A stretch of DNA of 64,000 bases from NCBI RefSeq assembly GCF_016219575.1, contig NZ_JACRMG010000009.1:620001-684000 (forward strand), in the 5' to 3' direction. Position numbers and translations under genes: made by a program. The stretch is from Bradyrhizobium sp. (GTDB taxonomy: Bacteria > Pseudomonadota > Alphaproteobacteria > Rhizobiales > Xanthobacteraceae). Shown here one piece after another: positions 48,015 to 57,732 of this stretch; position 1 is the stretch's first letter, and the number at the start of each line of letters is the position of its first letter. Under the pieces are notes generated by a model that was not told where the DNA came from, searched no databases, and saw nothing but the letters and a program-made list of their open reading frames with translations.

Positions 48015-48991
48015 TGAGCCTCTCCGAAGTCAACCAGAAGACCGCAGGCGCGGTCAGGAAGCCCACCGTGTTCGTCGATGGCGGCTCCGGCACCACCGGT
48101 CTCGGCATCGCCGAACGGCTGAAGCTGCAGAACGACATCGCGGTGAAGAATATCGCCGATGACAAGCGCAAGGATCCGGCCGCCAAGCGGGCGTTGATGG
48201 GGGAGGTCGACCTCGTCATCCTCTGCCTGCCCGACGATGCCGCCAAGGAGACGGTTGCGCTGATCGACAGCATGGGCGCCAAGGGTCCGCGGGTGCTCGA
48301 CGCCTCGACGGCGCACCGCGTCGCGCCCGACTGGGCTTACGGCTTTCCGGAGCTGACGCCCGACCAGGCCGACAAGATCCGCACCGCGAAAAAGGTCTCC
48401 AACCCCGGCTGCTATCCGACCGGGGCGGTGGCGTTGCTGCGGCCGCTGGTCGATGCCGGCCTGCTGCCGGCTGACTATCCCGTCACCATCAATGCGGTGA
48501 GCGGTTATTCCGGCGGCGGCAAGTCCATGATCGAGAGCTTCGAGAGCGGTGCCGCGCCATCCTTCGAGCTCTACGGCCTCGGCTTCGAGCACAAGCATCT
48601 GCCGGAGACGCAGCTCTACTCGAAACTGACGCGGCGGCCGATTTTCGTGCCGTCGGTCGGCAACTACCGACAGGGCATGCTGGTCTCGGTGCCGCTGCAT
48701 CTCGATACGCTGCCGGGCAAGCCCAGCGCGGCCGACCTGCACGCGGCGCTGGAGAAACGCTACGCCGGCAGCGCCTATGTCTCGGTCATGCCGCTGCAAA
48801 GCGAGGCCACCAAGAGCGGACGGCTGGAGCCCGAAGCACTCAACGAGACCAACCGGCTCGAGCTCTATGTCTTCGCCAGCGAGAAGCACCGGCAGGCGGT
48901 GCTGGTCGCCCGGCTCGACAATCTCGGCAAGGGCGCCTCGGGCGCGGCTGTCCAGAACATGCGGCTGATGCTGGGCCTGCCGGACAAGTAG
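48014..48991 (+). CDS. argC: N-acetyl-gamma-glutamyl-phosphate reductase
   Basis: FVDGGSGTTGLGIAERL, SNPGCYPTGAVALLRPLVDAGLLP, NAVSGYSGGGKSMI. Confidence 0.94.
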   Translation: MSLSEVNQKTAGAVRKPTVFVDGGSGTTGLGIAERLKLQNDIAVKNIADDKRKDPAAKRALMGEVDLVILCLPDDAAKETVALIDSMGAKGPRVLDASTAHRVAPDWAYGFPELTPDQADKIRTAKKVSNPGCYPTGAVALLRPLVDAGLLPADYPVTINAVSGYSGGGKSMIESFESGAAPSFELYGLGFEHKHLPETQLYSKLTRRPIFVPSVGNYRQGMLVSVPLHLDTLPGKPSAADLHAALEKRYAGSAYVSVMPLQSEATKSGRLEPEALNETNRLELYVFASEKHRQAVLVARLDNLGKGASGAAVQNMRLMLGLPDK

Positions 48992-49004
48992 CGGAGTCGC
49001 GCCG

Positions 49005-49598
49005 GTGGACGACGACACACTGCAATTCTACCGGCAGAATGCCGAGGCCTACGCGAAGCGCGAGATCACCTCGCGCCACGCGCGGCTGACGAAGTTTCTG
49101 GCGCTGCTGCCGCCGGGCGCCGCCATCCTCGAACTCGGATGCGGCGCCGGCGGCGATTCCGCCGAAATGCTTGCGAGGGGATTCGACGTCACGCCGACGG
49201 ACGGCTCGCCCGAGATGGCCGAGGTCGCCTCGCGTCGCCTTGGCCGGCCGGTCAAGACGCTGCTGTTCCACGACATCGACGCGAACGAGGCCTATCACGG
49301 CGTCTGGGCCAATGCGTGCCTGCTGCATGTGCCGCGGGATCAACTGGCGAACGTGCTTTCGTTGATTCACCGTGCGCTAAAGCCGGGCGGCGCCTTTTAC
49401 GCCAGCTACAAATCCGGCGATGGCGACGGCCGCGATACGCTCAATCGCTACTACAATTATCCGACCGCGGACTGGCTGCGCGCCACTTACGCGCAGGCCG
49501 GCGATTGGACCGATCTGTCGATCGAGACCGGCGAGGTCAGGGGCTTTGATGATGCGATGGCCGAAATGCTGTTCGTCCTCGCCCGCAAGAGCCCCTGA
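49005..49598 (+). CDS. Class I SAM-dependent methyltransferase
   Basis: AAILELGCGAGGDSAEMLARGFDVTPTDGSPEMAEVA. Confidence 0.92.
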   Translation: MDDDTLQFYRQNAEAYAKREITSRHARLTKFLALLPPGAAILELGCGAGGDSAEMLARGFDVTPTDGSPEMAEVASRRLGRPVKTLLFHDIDANEAYHGVWANACLLHVPRDQLANVLSLIHRALKPGGAFYASYKSGDGDGRDTLNRYYNYPTADWLRATYAQAGDWTDLSIETGEVRGFDDAMAEMLFVLARKSP

Positions 49599-49602
49599 GT
49601 GG

Positions 49603-50001
49603 TCACAGCACCTTGAAAATCGCCAACGCCAGCACGGCTTGCGCAAGGAAGCCGACGGTGAAGGCCAGCGTGCGGAACACCGGCAGGCCGAGCGCATAGA
49701 CGATTAGGTGCGCGACGCGCGACCAGAAATAGACGGCGCAGGCCAGCGCCGTCCATTTGGTGGAATAGTCGAGCTGGGAGAGGATCAGCACCAGCGGCGC
49801 GAAGATGACGAGGTTCTCCACCGCATTGTCGTGCGCGAACATCAGCCGGTTCGCCCATTCGGATTGCGGCTTGTCGTTGCGCGAGGGATTGGCCATCGCG
49901 CCGGCGAGGCCGCGCACCTGACAGCGGTTGATGATGTAGGGGACCCACAGGATTCCGGTCAGGATCACCGTGCACGTCAGCCAGAACAATTCGCGCGTCA
50001 T
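49603..50001 (-). CDS. MAPEG family protein
   Basis: Four-TM pattern; NRLMFAHDNAVENLVIFAPLVLI, ARAxYFWSRVAHLIVYALGLPVFRTLAFTVGF-type core. Confidence 0.85.
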   Translation of the reverse strand: MTRELFWLTCTVILTGILWVPYIINRCQVRGLAGAMANPSRNDKPQSEWANRLMFAHDNAVENLVIFAPLVLILSQLDYSTKWTALACAVYFWSRVAHLIVYALGLPVFRTLAFTVGFLAQAVLALAIFKVL

Positions 50002-50075
50002 CGCTTCCCCCTCATTTCAATTTCGAGTCCCGACCCGGCGGGATGATCGCTTATAGCGGAGCGGATCGTGATGCG

Positions 50076-51881
50076 CTACGCGCGGACGCGGACATAGCTG
50101 CCGGGTGCGTCCTCGATCGGCGGCAGGACGTTGCCGACGGGCCGCGCCGGAACTCGCTCGGCGTCGATGCTCTCGAGCCATTGCAGCCAGTCCGGCCACC
50201 ACGAGCCCTTGTGCTCCACGGCGCCCTTCATCCATTCGGCGACGGAAGCGGCCTTGATGTTGTCGTTGGTCCAGTACTGGTACTTGCCGCCCGCCGGCGG
50301 ATTGACGACGCCGGCGATGTGGCCGGAGCCGGACAGCACGTACTTCACGGGACCGCCGAAGAATTGCGAGCCGTAGAGCACGGATTCCGCGGGCGCGATG
50401 TGGTCCTCGCGCGTGGCCAGATTGTAGACCGGCACCTTCACCTTGGAGAGGTCCAGAAGAGTGTCTTCGAGCACCATGCTGCCGGTCGACAGGCGGTTGT
50501 CGAGATAGCAGTTGCGCAAGTAGTAGGAATGGTTCGCCGCCGGCATCCGCGTTGCATCCGAATTCCAGTGCAGGAGGTCGAAGGCGGAGGGCGGCTGGCC
50601 CTTGAGGTAGTTGTTGACGACATAGGACCAGATCAGGTCATTCGAGCGCAGCATGTTGAAGGCCATCGCCATCCTGCTGCCTTCGAGCACGCCCGATTCC
50701 TCCATGTCGCGTTCCAGCGCGGAAATCTGGTCCTCGTCGACGAAGACGAGGAGATCGCCGGCATGGGTGAAGTCGACCTGCGCGGCAAAGAACGTCGCCG
50801 ACGCGATACGCTGCTGCCGGTTTGCCGCCAGATAGGCCAGCGTCGAGGCCAGCATGGTGCCGCCGACACAGTAGCCGGCCGTGTGCACCTTCATCTCGCC
50901 CGTCACCTTCTCGATGACGTCGATCGCGGCGAGGGGACCCTCCTTCATGTAGTCGGCCCACGTCTTCTTCCCGAGTTCCTTGTCGGGATTGACCCAGGAG
51001 ATCACGAACACGGTGATGCCCTGGTCGACGCACCACTTGATGTAGGATTTTTCCGGGCGCAGATCGAGTATGTAGAACTTGTTGATCCAGGGCGGCACGA
51101 TCAGGAGCGGCGTGCGCAGCACCGTCTCGGTGGACGGTGAATACTGGATCAGCTGCATCAGGTCGTTCTGGTAGATCACCTTGCCCGGCGTCGTCGCCAT
51201 GTTGACGCCGACCTCGAGATTGGCGGGATCGGACTGGCGGATGCGCAGCGTGCCGCGCCCGGTCTCGATGTCCTCGGCCAGCATCTTCATGCCGCGCACG
51301 AGATTGTCGCCCTTGGAAGCCAGGGTCTCGCGCAGCACTTCCGGGTTGGTCAGCACGAAATTGCTCGGCGACAGCGCATTGGTGATCTGCTGGACGTAGA
51401 ATTCCGCCTTCTTGCGGGTATGCGGGTCGAGGCCTTCGGCGTCGCGCACGAGATCGTGCGCCCATTGCGTCGTGAGCAGGTAGAGTTGCATGACGAAGTC
51501 GAAGAACTGGTTCGACTTCCATTCCGGATCCTGGAAACGCTTGTCGCGCGGCGACGGCTCGGCCGCGGGCTTGACCTCTGCCTCGCCGGCCATGCGGCGC
51601 GCCGCCGAGCCCCAGAGATCGAGATAGGCCTTGCCCATCTTGTGCTGGAGGTCGCTCGCGCGGTCCTTGTCCGCCATCCAGTATTCGGCGACGGACGAGA
51701 ACGTCTTGATCACCTCGGTAAGTTCGCTCGGCGGCTTGTCCTTCACCTCGCCGGTCTCGCGCGGCTTCAAATACGCCGCCAGTGCCTGGCCAGAACTCTC
51801 CATCGCGCGCGCGATGTTCATCGCGAACGCCTGAGCGTCGAATTTGGGCTCAGTCTTGTCTTGGGTACCGACATCATTCAT
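50076..51881 (-). CDS. phaC: Class I poly(3-hydroxyalkanoate) synthase
   Basis: TPLLIVPPWINKFYILDL, AGYCVGGTMLASTLAYLAA lipase-like box, FVDEDQISALE, LSGSGHIAGVVNPPAGGKYQYW. Confidence 0.95.
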   Translation of the reverse strand: MNDVGTQDKTEPKFDAQAFAMNIARAMESSGQALAAYLKPRETGEVKDKPPSELTEVIKTFSSVAEYWMADKDRASDLQHKMGKAYLDLWGSAARRMAGEAEVKPAAEPSPRDKRFQDPEWKSNQFFDFVMQLYLLTTQWAHDLVRDAEGLDPHTRKKAEFYVQQITNALSPSNFVLTNPEVLRETLASKGDNLVRGMKMLAEDIETGRGTLRIRQSDPANLEVGVNMATTPGKVIYQNDLMQLIQYSPSTETVLRTPLLIVPPWINKFYILDLRPEKSYIKWCVDQGITVFVISWVNPDKELGKKTWADYMKEGPLAAIDVIEKVTGEMKVHTAGYCVGGTMLASTLAYLAANRQQRIASATFFAAQVDFTHAGDLLVFVDEDQISALERDMEESGVLEGSRMAMAFNMLRSNDLIWSYVVNNYLKGQPPSAFDLLHWNSDATRMPAANHSYYLRNCYLDNRLSTGSMVLEDTLLDLSKVKVPVYNLATREDHIAPAESVLYGSQFFGGPVKYVLSGSGHIAGVVNPPAGGKYQYWTNDNIKAASVAEWMKGAVEHKGSWWPDWLQWLESIDAERVPARPVGNVLPPIEDAPGSYVRVRA

Positions 51882-52137
51882 TGCGCCAACTTACCGATTT
51901 CATTTCGCTTCGTCACCGCAGGGAACGACAATCGCATCTCATTGGATTAATTCTGCGATCACTGTTGTTGCGCTGCGTCAAAGTTTCCCGATTCCGACAT
52001 AATGAAGCCTCACCCATAGCCTCTGTTGTCCCTGCCTTAATCGTTTCGGGCGACATTGGTTTGACCCGATGTGCTAGAAGTCGCTGCAAGGCTCGGGCCA
52101 GCGGGACGAGAAACGCGCGTGACTTGGGATTCCGCGG

Positions 52138-52431
52138 ATGCCGGTGGGTAGGACGACCAGGCTGCTGACGATGGGGGCGCTGCTTGCGGCAACGCTCGCG
52201 GCGGGCGGCTGTTCGACGCAAATCGCCGACTTGCCGGCGGTTGGGCTGCCAGCCGATGCGCCGGCGCGCCCGAAGGAGGTTGGTGCTTACCTTCCGGTGC
52301 ACGATCTGCCGCCGGACCGCGCGGAGGCCGCGATGAAGCCCGACGAGCAGAAGAAGATCCAGGCTGAGTTGCTCGCCGCCCGCGACCGCCAGGCCTCCTC
52401 GGGGGCGCCCCAGAGCCCGCCCGCCCGATAG
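52138..52431 (+). CDS. Small lipoprotein, hypothetical
   Basis: Signal peptide with lipobox LAAGGC (ATLAAGGCSTQIADLPAVG). Confidence 0.7.
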   Translation: MPVGRTTRLLTMGALLAATLAAGGCSTQIADLPAVGLPADAPARPKEVGAYLPVHDLPPDRAEAAMKPDEQKKIQAELLAARDRQASSGAPQSPPAR

Positions 52432-52619
52432 GGCTGAAATTGCGCGATTTGCGCTGGCATCGCGGGACTTGCGTGCTAAAACGTTCCCATTCAACGGTTC
52501 GGTGGTTTAACCCGGCCTAAATCCTTGATTGGGCGCGCTTTTGCGCGGAATCGGGTTCCGCCATGCCGTCAGCCGTGCCGGCCGCCCCAGAGGGCGCTGG
52601 CACCCGGAGCTTGAGACCA

Positions 52620-53840
52620 ATGGAAGAATTTTACCGCATCCGACGCCTGCCGCCTTACGTGTTCGAGAAGGTCAACCAGGCCAAGGCGGCTGCGCGCAAT
52701 GCGGGGGCCGATATCATCGACATGGGCATGGGCAATCCGGACCTGCCGGCGCCGCCCCATGTGCTGGAGAAGCTGAAGGAGACCCTGGGCAAGCCGCGGA
52801 CCGACCGCTATTCGGCCTCGCGCGGCATCAACGGGCTGCGCAAGGCGCAAGCGGCATACTATGCGCGTCGGTTTGGCGTGAAGCTCAACCCGGATACCCA
52901 GATCGTCGCCACGCTCGGCTCCAAGGAAGGTTTTGCCAACGTCGCGCAGGCGATCACCGCGCCGGGCGACGTCGTGCTGTGCCCGAACCCGAGCTATCCC
53001 ATCCACATGTTCGGCTTCCTGATGGCGGGTGGCGTGATCCGCTCGGTGCCGTCGGAGCCGACGCCGCAATTCTTCGAGATGGTGGAGCGTGCGATCATCC
53101 ACTCGATCCCGAAGCCGATCGCGCTGATCGTCTGCTATCCCTCGAATCCGACCGCCTATGTCGCCGATCTCGATTTCTATCGCGATCTCGTCGCCTTCGC
53201 GAAGAAGCACGACATCTTCATCCTGTCCGATCTCGCCTATGCGGAAGTATATTTCGACGAGAAGAACCCGCCGCCGTCGGTGCTGCAGGTTCCCGGCGCG
53301 ATCGACGTCACCGTCGAATTCACCTCGATGTCGAAGACTTTCTCGATGGCGGGCTGGCGCATGGGCTTTGCCGTGGGCAACGAGCGCATCATCGCTGCAC
53401 TGGCGCGGGTGAAATCCTATCTCGATTACGGTGCGTTCACGCCGGTCCAGGTGGCGGCGACCGCCGCGCTGAACGGGCCGGAGGATTGCATCCGCGAAAT
53501 GCGCGAAACCTATCGCAAGCGCAGGGATGCGCTGGTCGAATCGTTCGGCCGGGCCGGCTGGGACATCCCGCCGCCGCAGGCCTCGATGTTCGCCTGGGCG
53601 CCGCTGCCCAAGGCGTTCCAGGGCGTCGGCAGCATGGAATTCGCGACCCTGATGGTGGAAAAGTCCGGCGTCGTGGTCTCGCCCGGCGTCGCCTTCGGCG
53701 AGCATGGCGAGGGCTATGTCCGCATCGCCATGGTGGAAAACGAGCAGCGAATCCGCCAGGCCGCGCGCGGTGTGCGCCGCTTCCTTGAAAGCGGCATTGA
53801 AACGTTGCACAACGTGGTTCCTCTCGCCAACCGGCGCTAA
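52620..53840 (+). CDS. Class I/II PLP aminotransferase (LL-DAP aminotransferase / alanine aminotransferase AlaC-like)
   Basis: MEEFYRIRRLPPYVFEKVNQAKAAARNAGADIIDMGMGNPDLP, SMSKTFSMAGWRMGFAVG. Confidence 0.92.
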   Translation: MEEFYRIRRLPPYVFEKVNQAKAAARNAGADIIDMGMGNPDLPAPPHVLEKLKETLGKPRTDRYSASRGINGLRKAQAAYYARRFGVKLNPDTQIVATLGSKEGFANVAQAITAPGDVVLCPNPSYPIHMFGFLMAGGVIRSVPSEPTPQFFEMVERAIIHSIPKPIALIVCYPSNPTAYVADLDFYRDLVAFAKKHDIFILSDLAYAEVYFDEKNPPPSVLQVPGAIDVTVEFTSMSKTFSMAGWRMGFAVGNERIIAALARVKSYLDYGAFTPVQVAATAALNGPEDCIREMRETYRKRRDALVESFGRAGWDIPPPQASMFAWAPLPKAFQGVGSMEFATLMVEKSGVVVSPGVAFGEHGEGYVRIAMVENEQRIRQAARGVRRFLESGIETLHNVVPLANRR

Positions 53841-53865
53841 TCCTACCGGCAGGTTTACACAGGTC

Positions 53866-55182
53866 ATGGTCGCACCCCTGAAAGTGGGTATTGCGGGGCT
53901 CGGCACCGTTGGCGCCGAAGTCGTCCGCCTCATCGAAGAGCAGGGCCGGATGCTGTCGGCGCGCAGCGGTCGCAGCATCCGCGTCGTCGCGGTGACGGCG
54001 CGCTCGAAGGTCAAGAAGCGCGGCGTCGACCTGCGCGGCATCGACTGGGCGAAGAGCCCGCTGGCGCTCGCCACCGATCCCAGGATCGACTGCTTCGTCG
54101 AACTGATGGGCGGTTCCGGCGATCCCGCATTCGCCGCGGTCGAGGCGGCGCTGAAGGCCGGTAAATCCGTGGTGACGGCCAACAAGGCGCTGATCGCCAG
54201 GCACGGCGTCCGGCTGGCCAGGGCCGCCGAGAAGCACGGCGGCGCCCTGAACTACGAGGCGGCCGTCGCCGGCGGCATTCCGATCATCAAGACGTTGCGC
54301 GAAGGCCTTGCCGGAACCAGCGTCAACCGCGTCTACGGCATCCTCAACGGCACCTGCAATTACATCCTGAGCCGGATGGAGCAGGAGGGCCTGACCTTTG
54401 CCGAATGTCTGAAGGACGCCCAGCGGCTCGGCTATGCCGAAGCCAATCCGTCGTTCGACGTCGACGGCCACGACACCGCGCAGAAGCTCGCGATCCTGGC
54501 GAGTCTTGCCTTCGGCACCAAGGTGTCGCAGAGCGCGATCTATGTCGAAGGCATATCGTCGATCAAGCCGGAAGATTTGCGCGCGGCCGAGGAGCTTGGC
54601 TACCGCGTGAAACTGCTCGGCGTGGCCGTGCGTACCGCCAAGGGCATCGAGCAGCGCGTGCACCCGACCATGGTGCCGAAGACCTCGTCGATCGCCCAGG
54701 TGATGGGCGTCACCAATGCCGTGACCATCGACGGCGAGGGCGTCCCGCCGATCACGCTGGTGGGGCCCGGCGCCGGCGGTGCTGCGACGGCAGCGTCCGT
54801 GATCGCCGACATTGCCGACGTGGCGCGCGGCGTCCGCGCGACGCCGTTCGGCCGGCCGGTGGAAAAGCTGCGGGACACCAAGAAGGCGCCGATGGAGCGC
54901 CATGAAGGCGGCTACTACATCCGCCTGATGGCGCGCGACGTGGCAGGCACCGCGGCCAGGATCGCGACGCATCTCGCCAAGGAGAAGATTTCGCTGGAAT
55001 CGATCGTGCAGCGGCATCCGGATGGCGTCGATCCCACGGGAGAAGCGAAGCCCGGGCCGATGCCGATCATCCTGATTACCTACGCCACCCATGAAGACGC
55101 CGTGCACCGTGCGCTCGCCGCCGTGCAGAAGGACAAGATCATCAGCGGCCGGCCGCAGGTGATCCGGATCGAGAAGAACTAG
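53866..55182 (+). CDS. hom: Homoserine dehydrogenase
   Basis: KVGIAGLGTVGAEVVRLI, VVTANKALIA, NGTCNYILSRMEQEGLTF, GPGAGGAATAASV; C-terminal ACT. Confidence 0.96.
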   Translation: MVAPLKVGIAGLGTVGAEVVRLIEEQGRMLSARSGRSIRVVAVTARSKVKKRGVDLRGIDWAKSPLALATDPRIDCFVELMGGSGDPAFAAVEAALKAGKSVVTANKALIARHGVRLARAAEKHGGALNYEAAVAGGIPIIKTLREGLAGTSVNRVYGILNGTCNYILSRMEQEGLTFAECLKDAQRLGYAEANPSFDVDGHDTAQKLAILASLAFGTKVSQSAIYVEGISSIKPEDLRAAEELGYRVKLLGVAVRTAKGIEQRVHPTMVPKTSSIAQVMGVTNAVTIDGEGVPPITLVGPGAGGAATAASVIADIADVARGVRATPFGRPVEKLRDTKKAPMERHEGGYYIRLMARDVAGTAARIATHLAKEKISLESIVQRHPDGVDPTGEAKPGPMPIILITYATHEDAVHRALAAVQKDKIISGRPQVIRIEKN

Positions 55183-55259
55183 CGCCGCGAAACCTTTTCG
55201 CGCGCGGGGATTGTTGGCGCGGACCGGGTGGTCCGCCGGGGACTTTGAGGAGTAATGAG

Positions 55260-56261
55260 ATGTCGACGCATATTTCCGTTCCGCCGCAGTTGCTGCTCGA
55301 GCGCATCCTGACGCTCGAGATCGTGCGCGTGACGGAGCGGGCGGCAGTGTCGGCCGCGCGGCTGCGCGGCCACGGCCAGGAAAAGGCGGCTGATCAGGCC
55401 GCCGTCGATGCAATGCGGCGCGAGCTCAACAAGCTGCCGATCGAAGGCACTGTGGTGATCGGCGAGGGCGAGCGCGACGAGGCGCCGATGCTGTTCATCG
55501 GCGAGAAGGTCGGTCTCAACGCCGGCCCGCAGGTCGATATTGCCGTCGATCCGCTCGAAGGCACCACGCTGTGCGCCAAGAACATGCCGGGTGCGATCGC
55601 CACCATGGCGATGGCCGACGGCGGCACGCTGCTGCACGCGCCCGACGTCTACATGGAAAAGATCGCGATCGGCCCCGGCTACGCCAGGAACACGATCGAT
55701 CTGGACGCGCCGCCGGCCGAGAACATCCAGCGCCTTGCCAAGGCCAAGGGCGTGCCGGCTTCCGCCATCACCGCGCTGGTGCTCGACCGTCCGCGTCACG
55801 CCGAGATCATTTCCGCGGTCCGTTCCACAGGTGCCGCGGTGCGCCTGATCACCGACGGCGACGTCGCCGGCGTGATCCATACCGCCTCGCCCGACGAGAC
55901 CGGTGTCGACATCTACATGGGTACCGGCGGTGCGCCCGAGGGCGTTTTGGCAGCCGCTGCGTTGCGCTGCATCGGCGGACAGATGCAGTGCCGGCTCATC
56001 CTCGATACGGGCGAGAAGCGCGAGCGCGCCGCCAAGATGGGCGTGACGGATCCCCGCATGGTCTACGGCATCGAGGACATGGTGAAGGGCGATTGCCTGT
56101 TTGCGGCGACCGGCGTCACCACGGGCTCGCTGCTGACGGGCGTCAAGTTCCGGAAGGACAACGTGATCGAGACCGAGACGGTGGTGATGCGCTCGGTCAC
56201 CGGCACGGTGCGCTACATCAAGGCCGAGCACCGCGAGCTGGCAAAATTCCACCTCGACTGA
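55260..56261 (+). CDS. glpX: Class II fructose-1,6-bisphosphatase
   Basis: GEGERDEAPMLFIGEKVG, DPLEGTTLCAKNMPGAIATMAMAD, YMGTGGAPEGVLAAAAL. Confidence 0.95.
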   Translation: MSTHISVPPQLLLERILTLEIVRVTERAAVSAARLRGHGQEKAADQAAVDAMRRELNKLPIEGTVVIGEGERDEAPMLFIGEKVGLNAGPQVDIAVDPLEGTTLCAKNMPGAIATMAMADGGTLLHAPDVYMEKIAIGPGYARNTIDLDAPPAENIQRLAKAKGVPASAITALVLDRPRHAEIISAVRSTGAAVRLITDGDVAGVIHTASPDETGVDIYMGTGGAPEGVLAAAALRCIGGQMQCRLILDTGEKRERAAKMGVTDPRMVYGIEDMVKGDCLFAATGVTTGSLLTGVKFRKDNVIETETVVMRSVTGTVRYIKAEHRELAKFHLD

Positions 56262-56272
56262 CGGAGGCGGCG

Positions 56273-56722
56273 ATGACGGGCGAGATCATCGTCCGGCCGG
56301 TGCGAGCGGATGATCGCGCCGCCTGGGAGCCGCTCTGGCAGGGCTATCTCACCTTCTACAAATCCTCGCTCGCGCCCGAAGTGACGGACGCGACCTGGCG
56401 GCGCTTCTTCGACCCGATCGAGCCGCTCCATGCGCTGGTCGCAGAACGCGACGGCAAGCTCGTCGGCCTCACGCATTATCTGCTGCACCGTTCGACCTGG
56501 GCGCCGGTCTGCTATTGCTACCTCGAAGATCTCTTCGTCGAGCCGTCGCTGCGCGGCGGCGGCACGGGCCGCAAGTTGATTGCGGCGGTGGAGGCTGCCG
56601 CGCGCGCAGCCGGCGCAAGCCGCCTGTACTGGATGACGCACGAGAGCAACGAAACCGCGCAAATGCTCTATAACAAGGTCGCCGACCGGCCGGGCTTTGT
56701 GCAGTATCGGAAGAAGCTCTAA
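56273..56722 (+). CDS. GNAT family N-acetyltransferase
   Basis: IIVRPVRADDRAAWEPLWQGYLTFY, LEDLFVEPSLRGGGTGRKLIAAVE. Confidence 0.92.
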   Translation: MTGEIIVRPVRADDRAAWEPLWQGYLTFYKSSLAPEVTDATWRRFFDPIEPLHALVAERDGKLVGLTHYLLHRSTWAPVCYCYLEDLFVEPSLRGGGTGRKLIAAVEAAARAAGASRLYWMTHESNETAQMLYNKVADRPGFVQYRKKL

Positions 56723-56825
56723 CGTCGTTCCGGGGCGCGCGAAGCGCGAACCACAGATGCGCAATTGCGCATCGGGGAACCCCGAGATTCCCGGTTCGAT
56801 GCTGCGCATCGCCCCGGAATGACAA
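56723..56825. repeat. Palindromic repeat, family 2
   Basis: cgttccggggcgcgcgaagcgcgaacc...cccgagattcccggttcgatgctgcgcatcgccccggaatgac. Confidence 0.65.
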
Positions 56826-56843
56826 CAAGAAAAGGGAGCGCGA

Positions 56844-57563
56844 ATGTCAGACATCTCCGGTGTGAAGGCCCTCGTCTTCGACGTGTTCGGCACTTGCGTC
56901 GACTGGCGCACCAGCCTGATCGACGACTTCACGAAATGGTCGGCGAAGCGCGGCATCAAGGCGGACTGGACCGCCTTGGTCGACGGCTGGCGTGCGGTCT
57001 ATGCGGCCTCGATGGACGAGGTGCGCAAGAACCCGCAGAACGGCTACGTCATCCTCGACGTGCTGCACCGCCGCTCGCTGGAAAAGCTGGTCGCGCAATT
57101 CGACATCAAGGGTCTCACCGAGGCCGACCTGCATTACCTCACGCTGGGCTGGCACCGCCTGCATTCATGGCCCGACACCAATGCCGGACTGGCGCGGCTG
57201 AAGACGAAATACATCATCTCGCCGCTCTCCAACGGCAATGTCGCACTGCTCACCAACATGGCGAAGTTCGCCGGCATGCCGTGGGACCTGATCATGTCGG
57301 CCGAGCTGTTCGAACACTACAAGCCCGATCCCGAGACTTATCTCGGCGCGGCAAGACTGCTTTGCCTGAAGCCGGAAGAGGTAATGATGGTCGCGGCCCA
57401 CAACAACGACCTCAAGGCTGCGCAGAAGCAGGGATTGAAGACTGCCTTCGTCGCGCGCCCGACCGAATACGGCCCGCTCCAGAAATACGATTTCGAGGCC
57501 ACGGGCGACTGGGACATCGTGGCCAGGGATTTCGGTGGGATAGCCGACCAGATGGGCTGCTAG
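56844..57563 (+). CDS. Haloacid dehalogenase type II (HAD family)
   Basis: ALVFDVFGTCVDWRTSLI, SPLSNGNVALLTNMAKFAGMPWD, MMVAAHNNDLKAAQKQGLKTAFV. Confidence 0.9.
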   Translation: MSDISGVKALVFDVFGTCVDWRTSLIDDFTKWSAKRGIKADWTALVDGWRAVYAASMDEVRKNPQNGYVILDVLHRRSLEKLVAQFDIKGLTEADLHYLTLGWHRLHSWPDTNAGLARLKTKYIISPLSNGNVALLTNMAKFAGMPWDLIMSAELFEHYKPDPETYLGAARLLCLKPEEVMMVAAHNNDLKAAQKQGLKTAFVARPTEYGPLQKYDFEATGDWDIVARDFGGIADQMGC

Positions 57564-57593
57564 CGCTGAGGCGTGCACTCATAGACGCGCGAC

Positions 57594-57619
57594 GTCCGCT
57601 TTATTGGAGCAAAGCGGAC
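57594..57619. repeat. Inverted repeat GTCCGCTTT-N8-AAAGCGGAC upstream of the ABC_sub_bind gene
   Basis: Perfect 9-bp arms read directly. Confidence 0.8.
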
Positions 57620-57732
57620 ATGTTTTGGAACCTGCGGCGACCTCTGCAAATGACCCAAAGCCGACATGTGACTGCTTGGACCCATGCCGAAAAACGCCTA
57701 CTCTGACTGAGGGCTTCGGGAACGGAGCAATA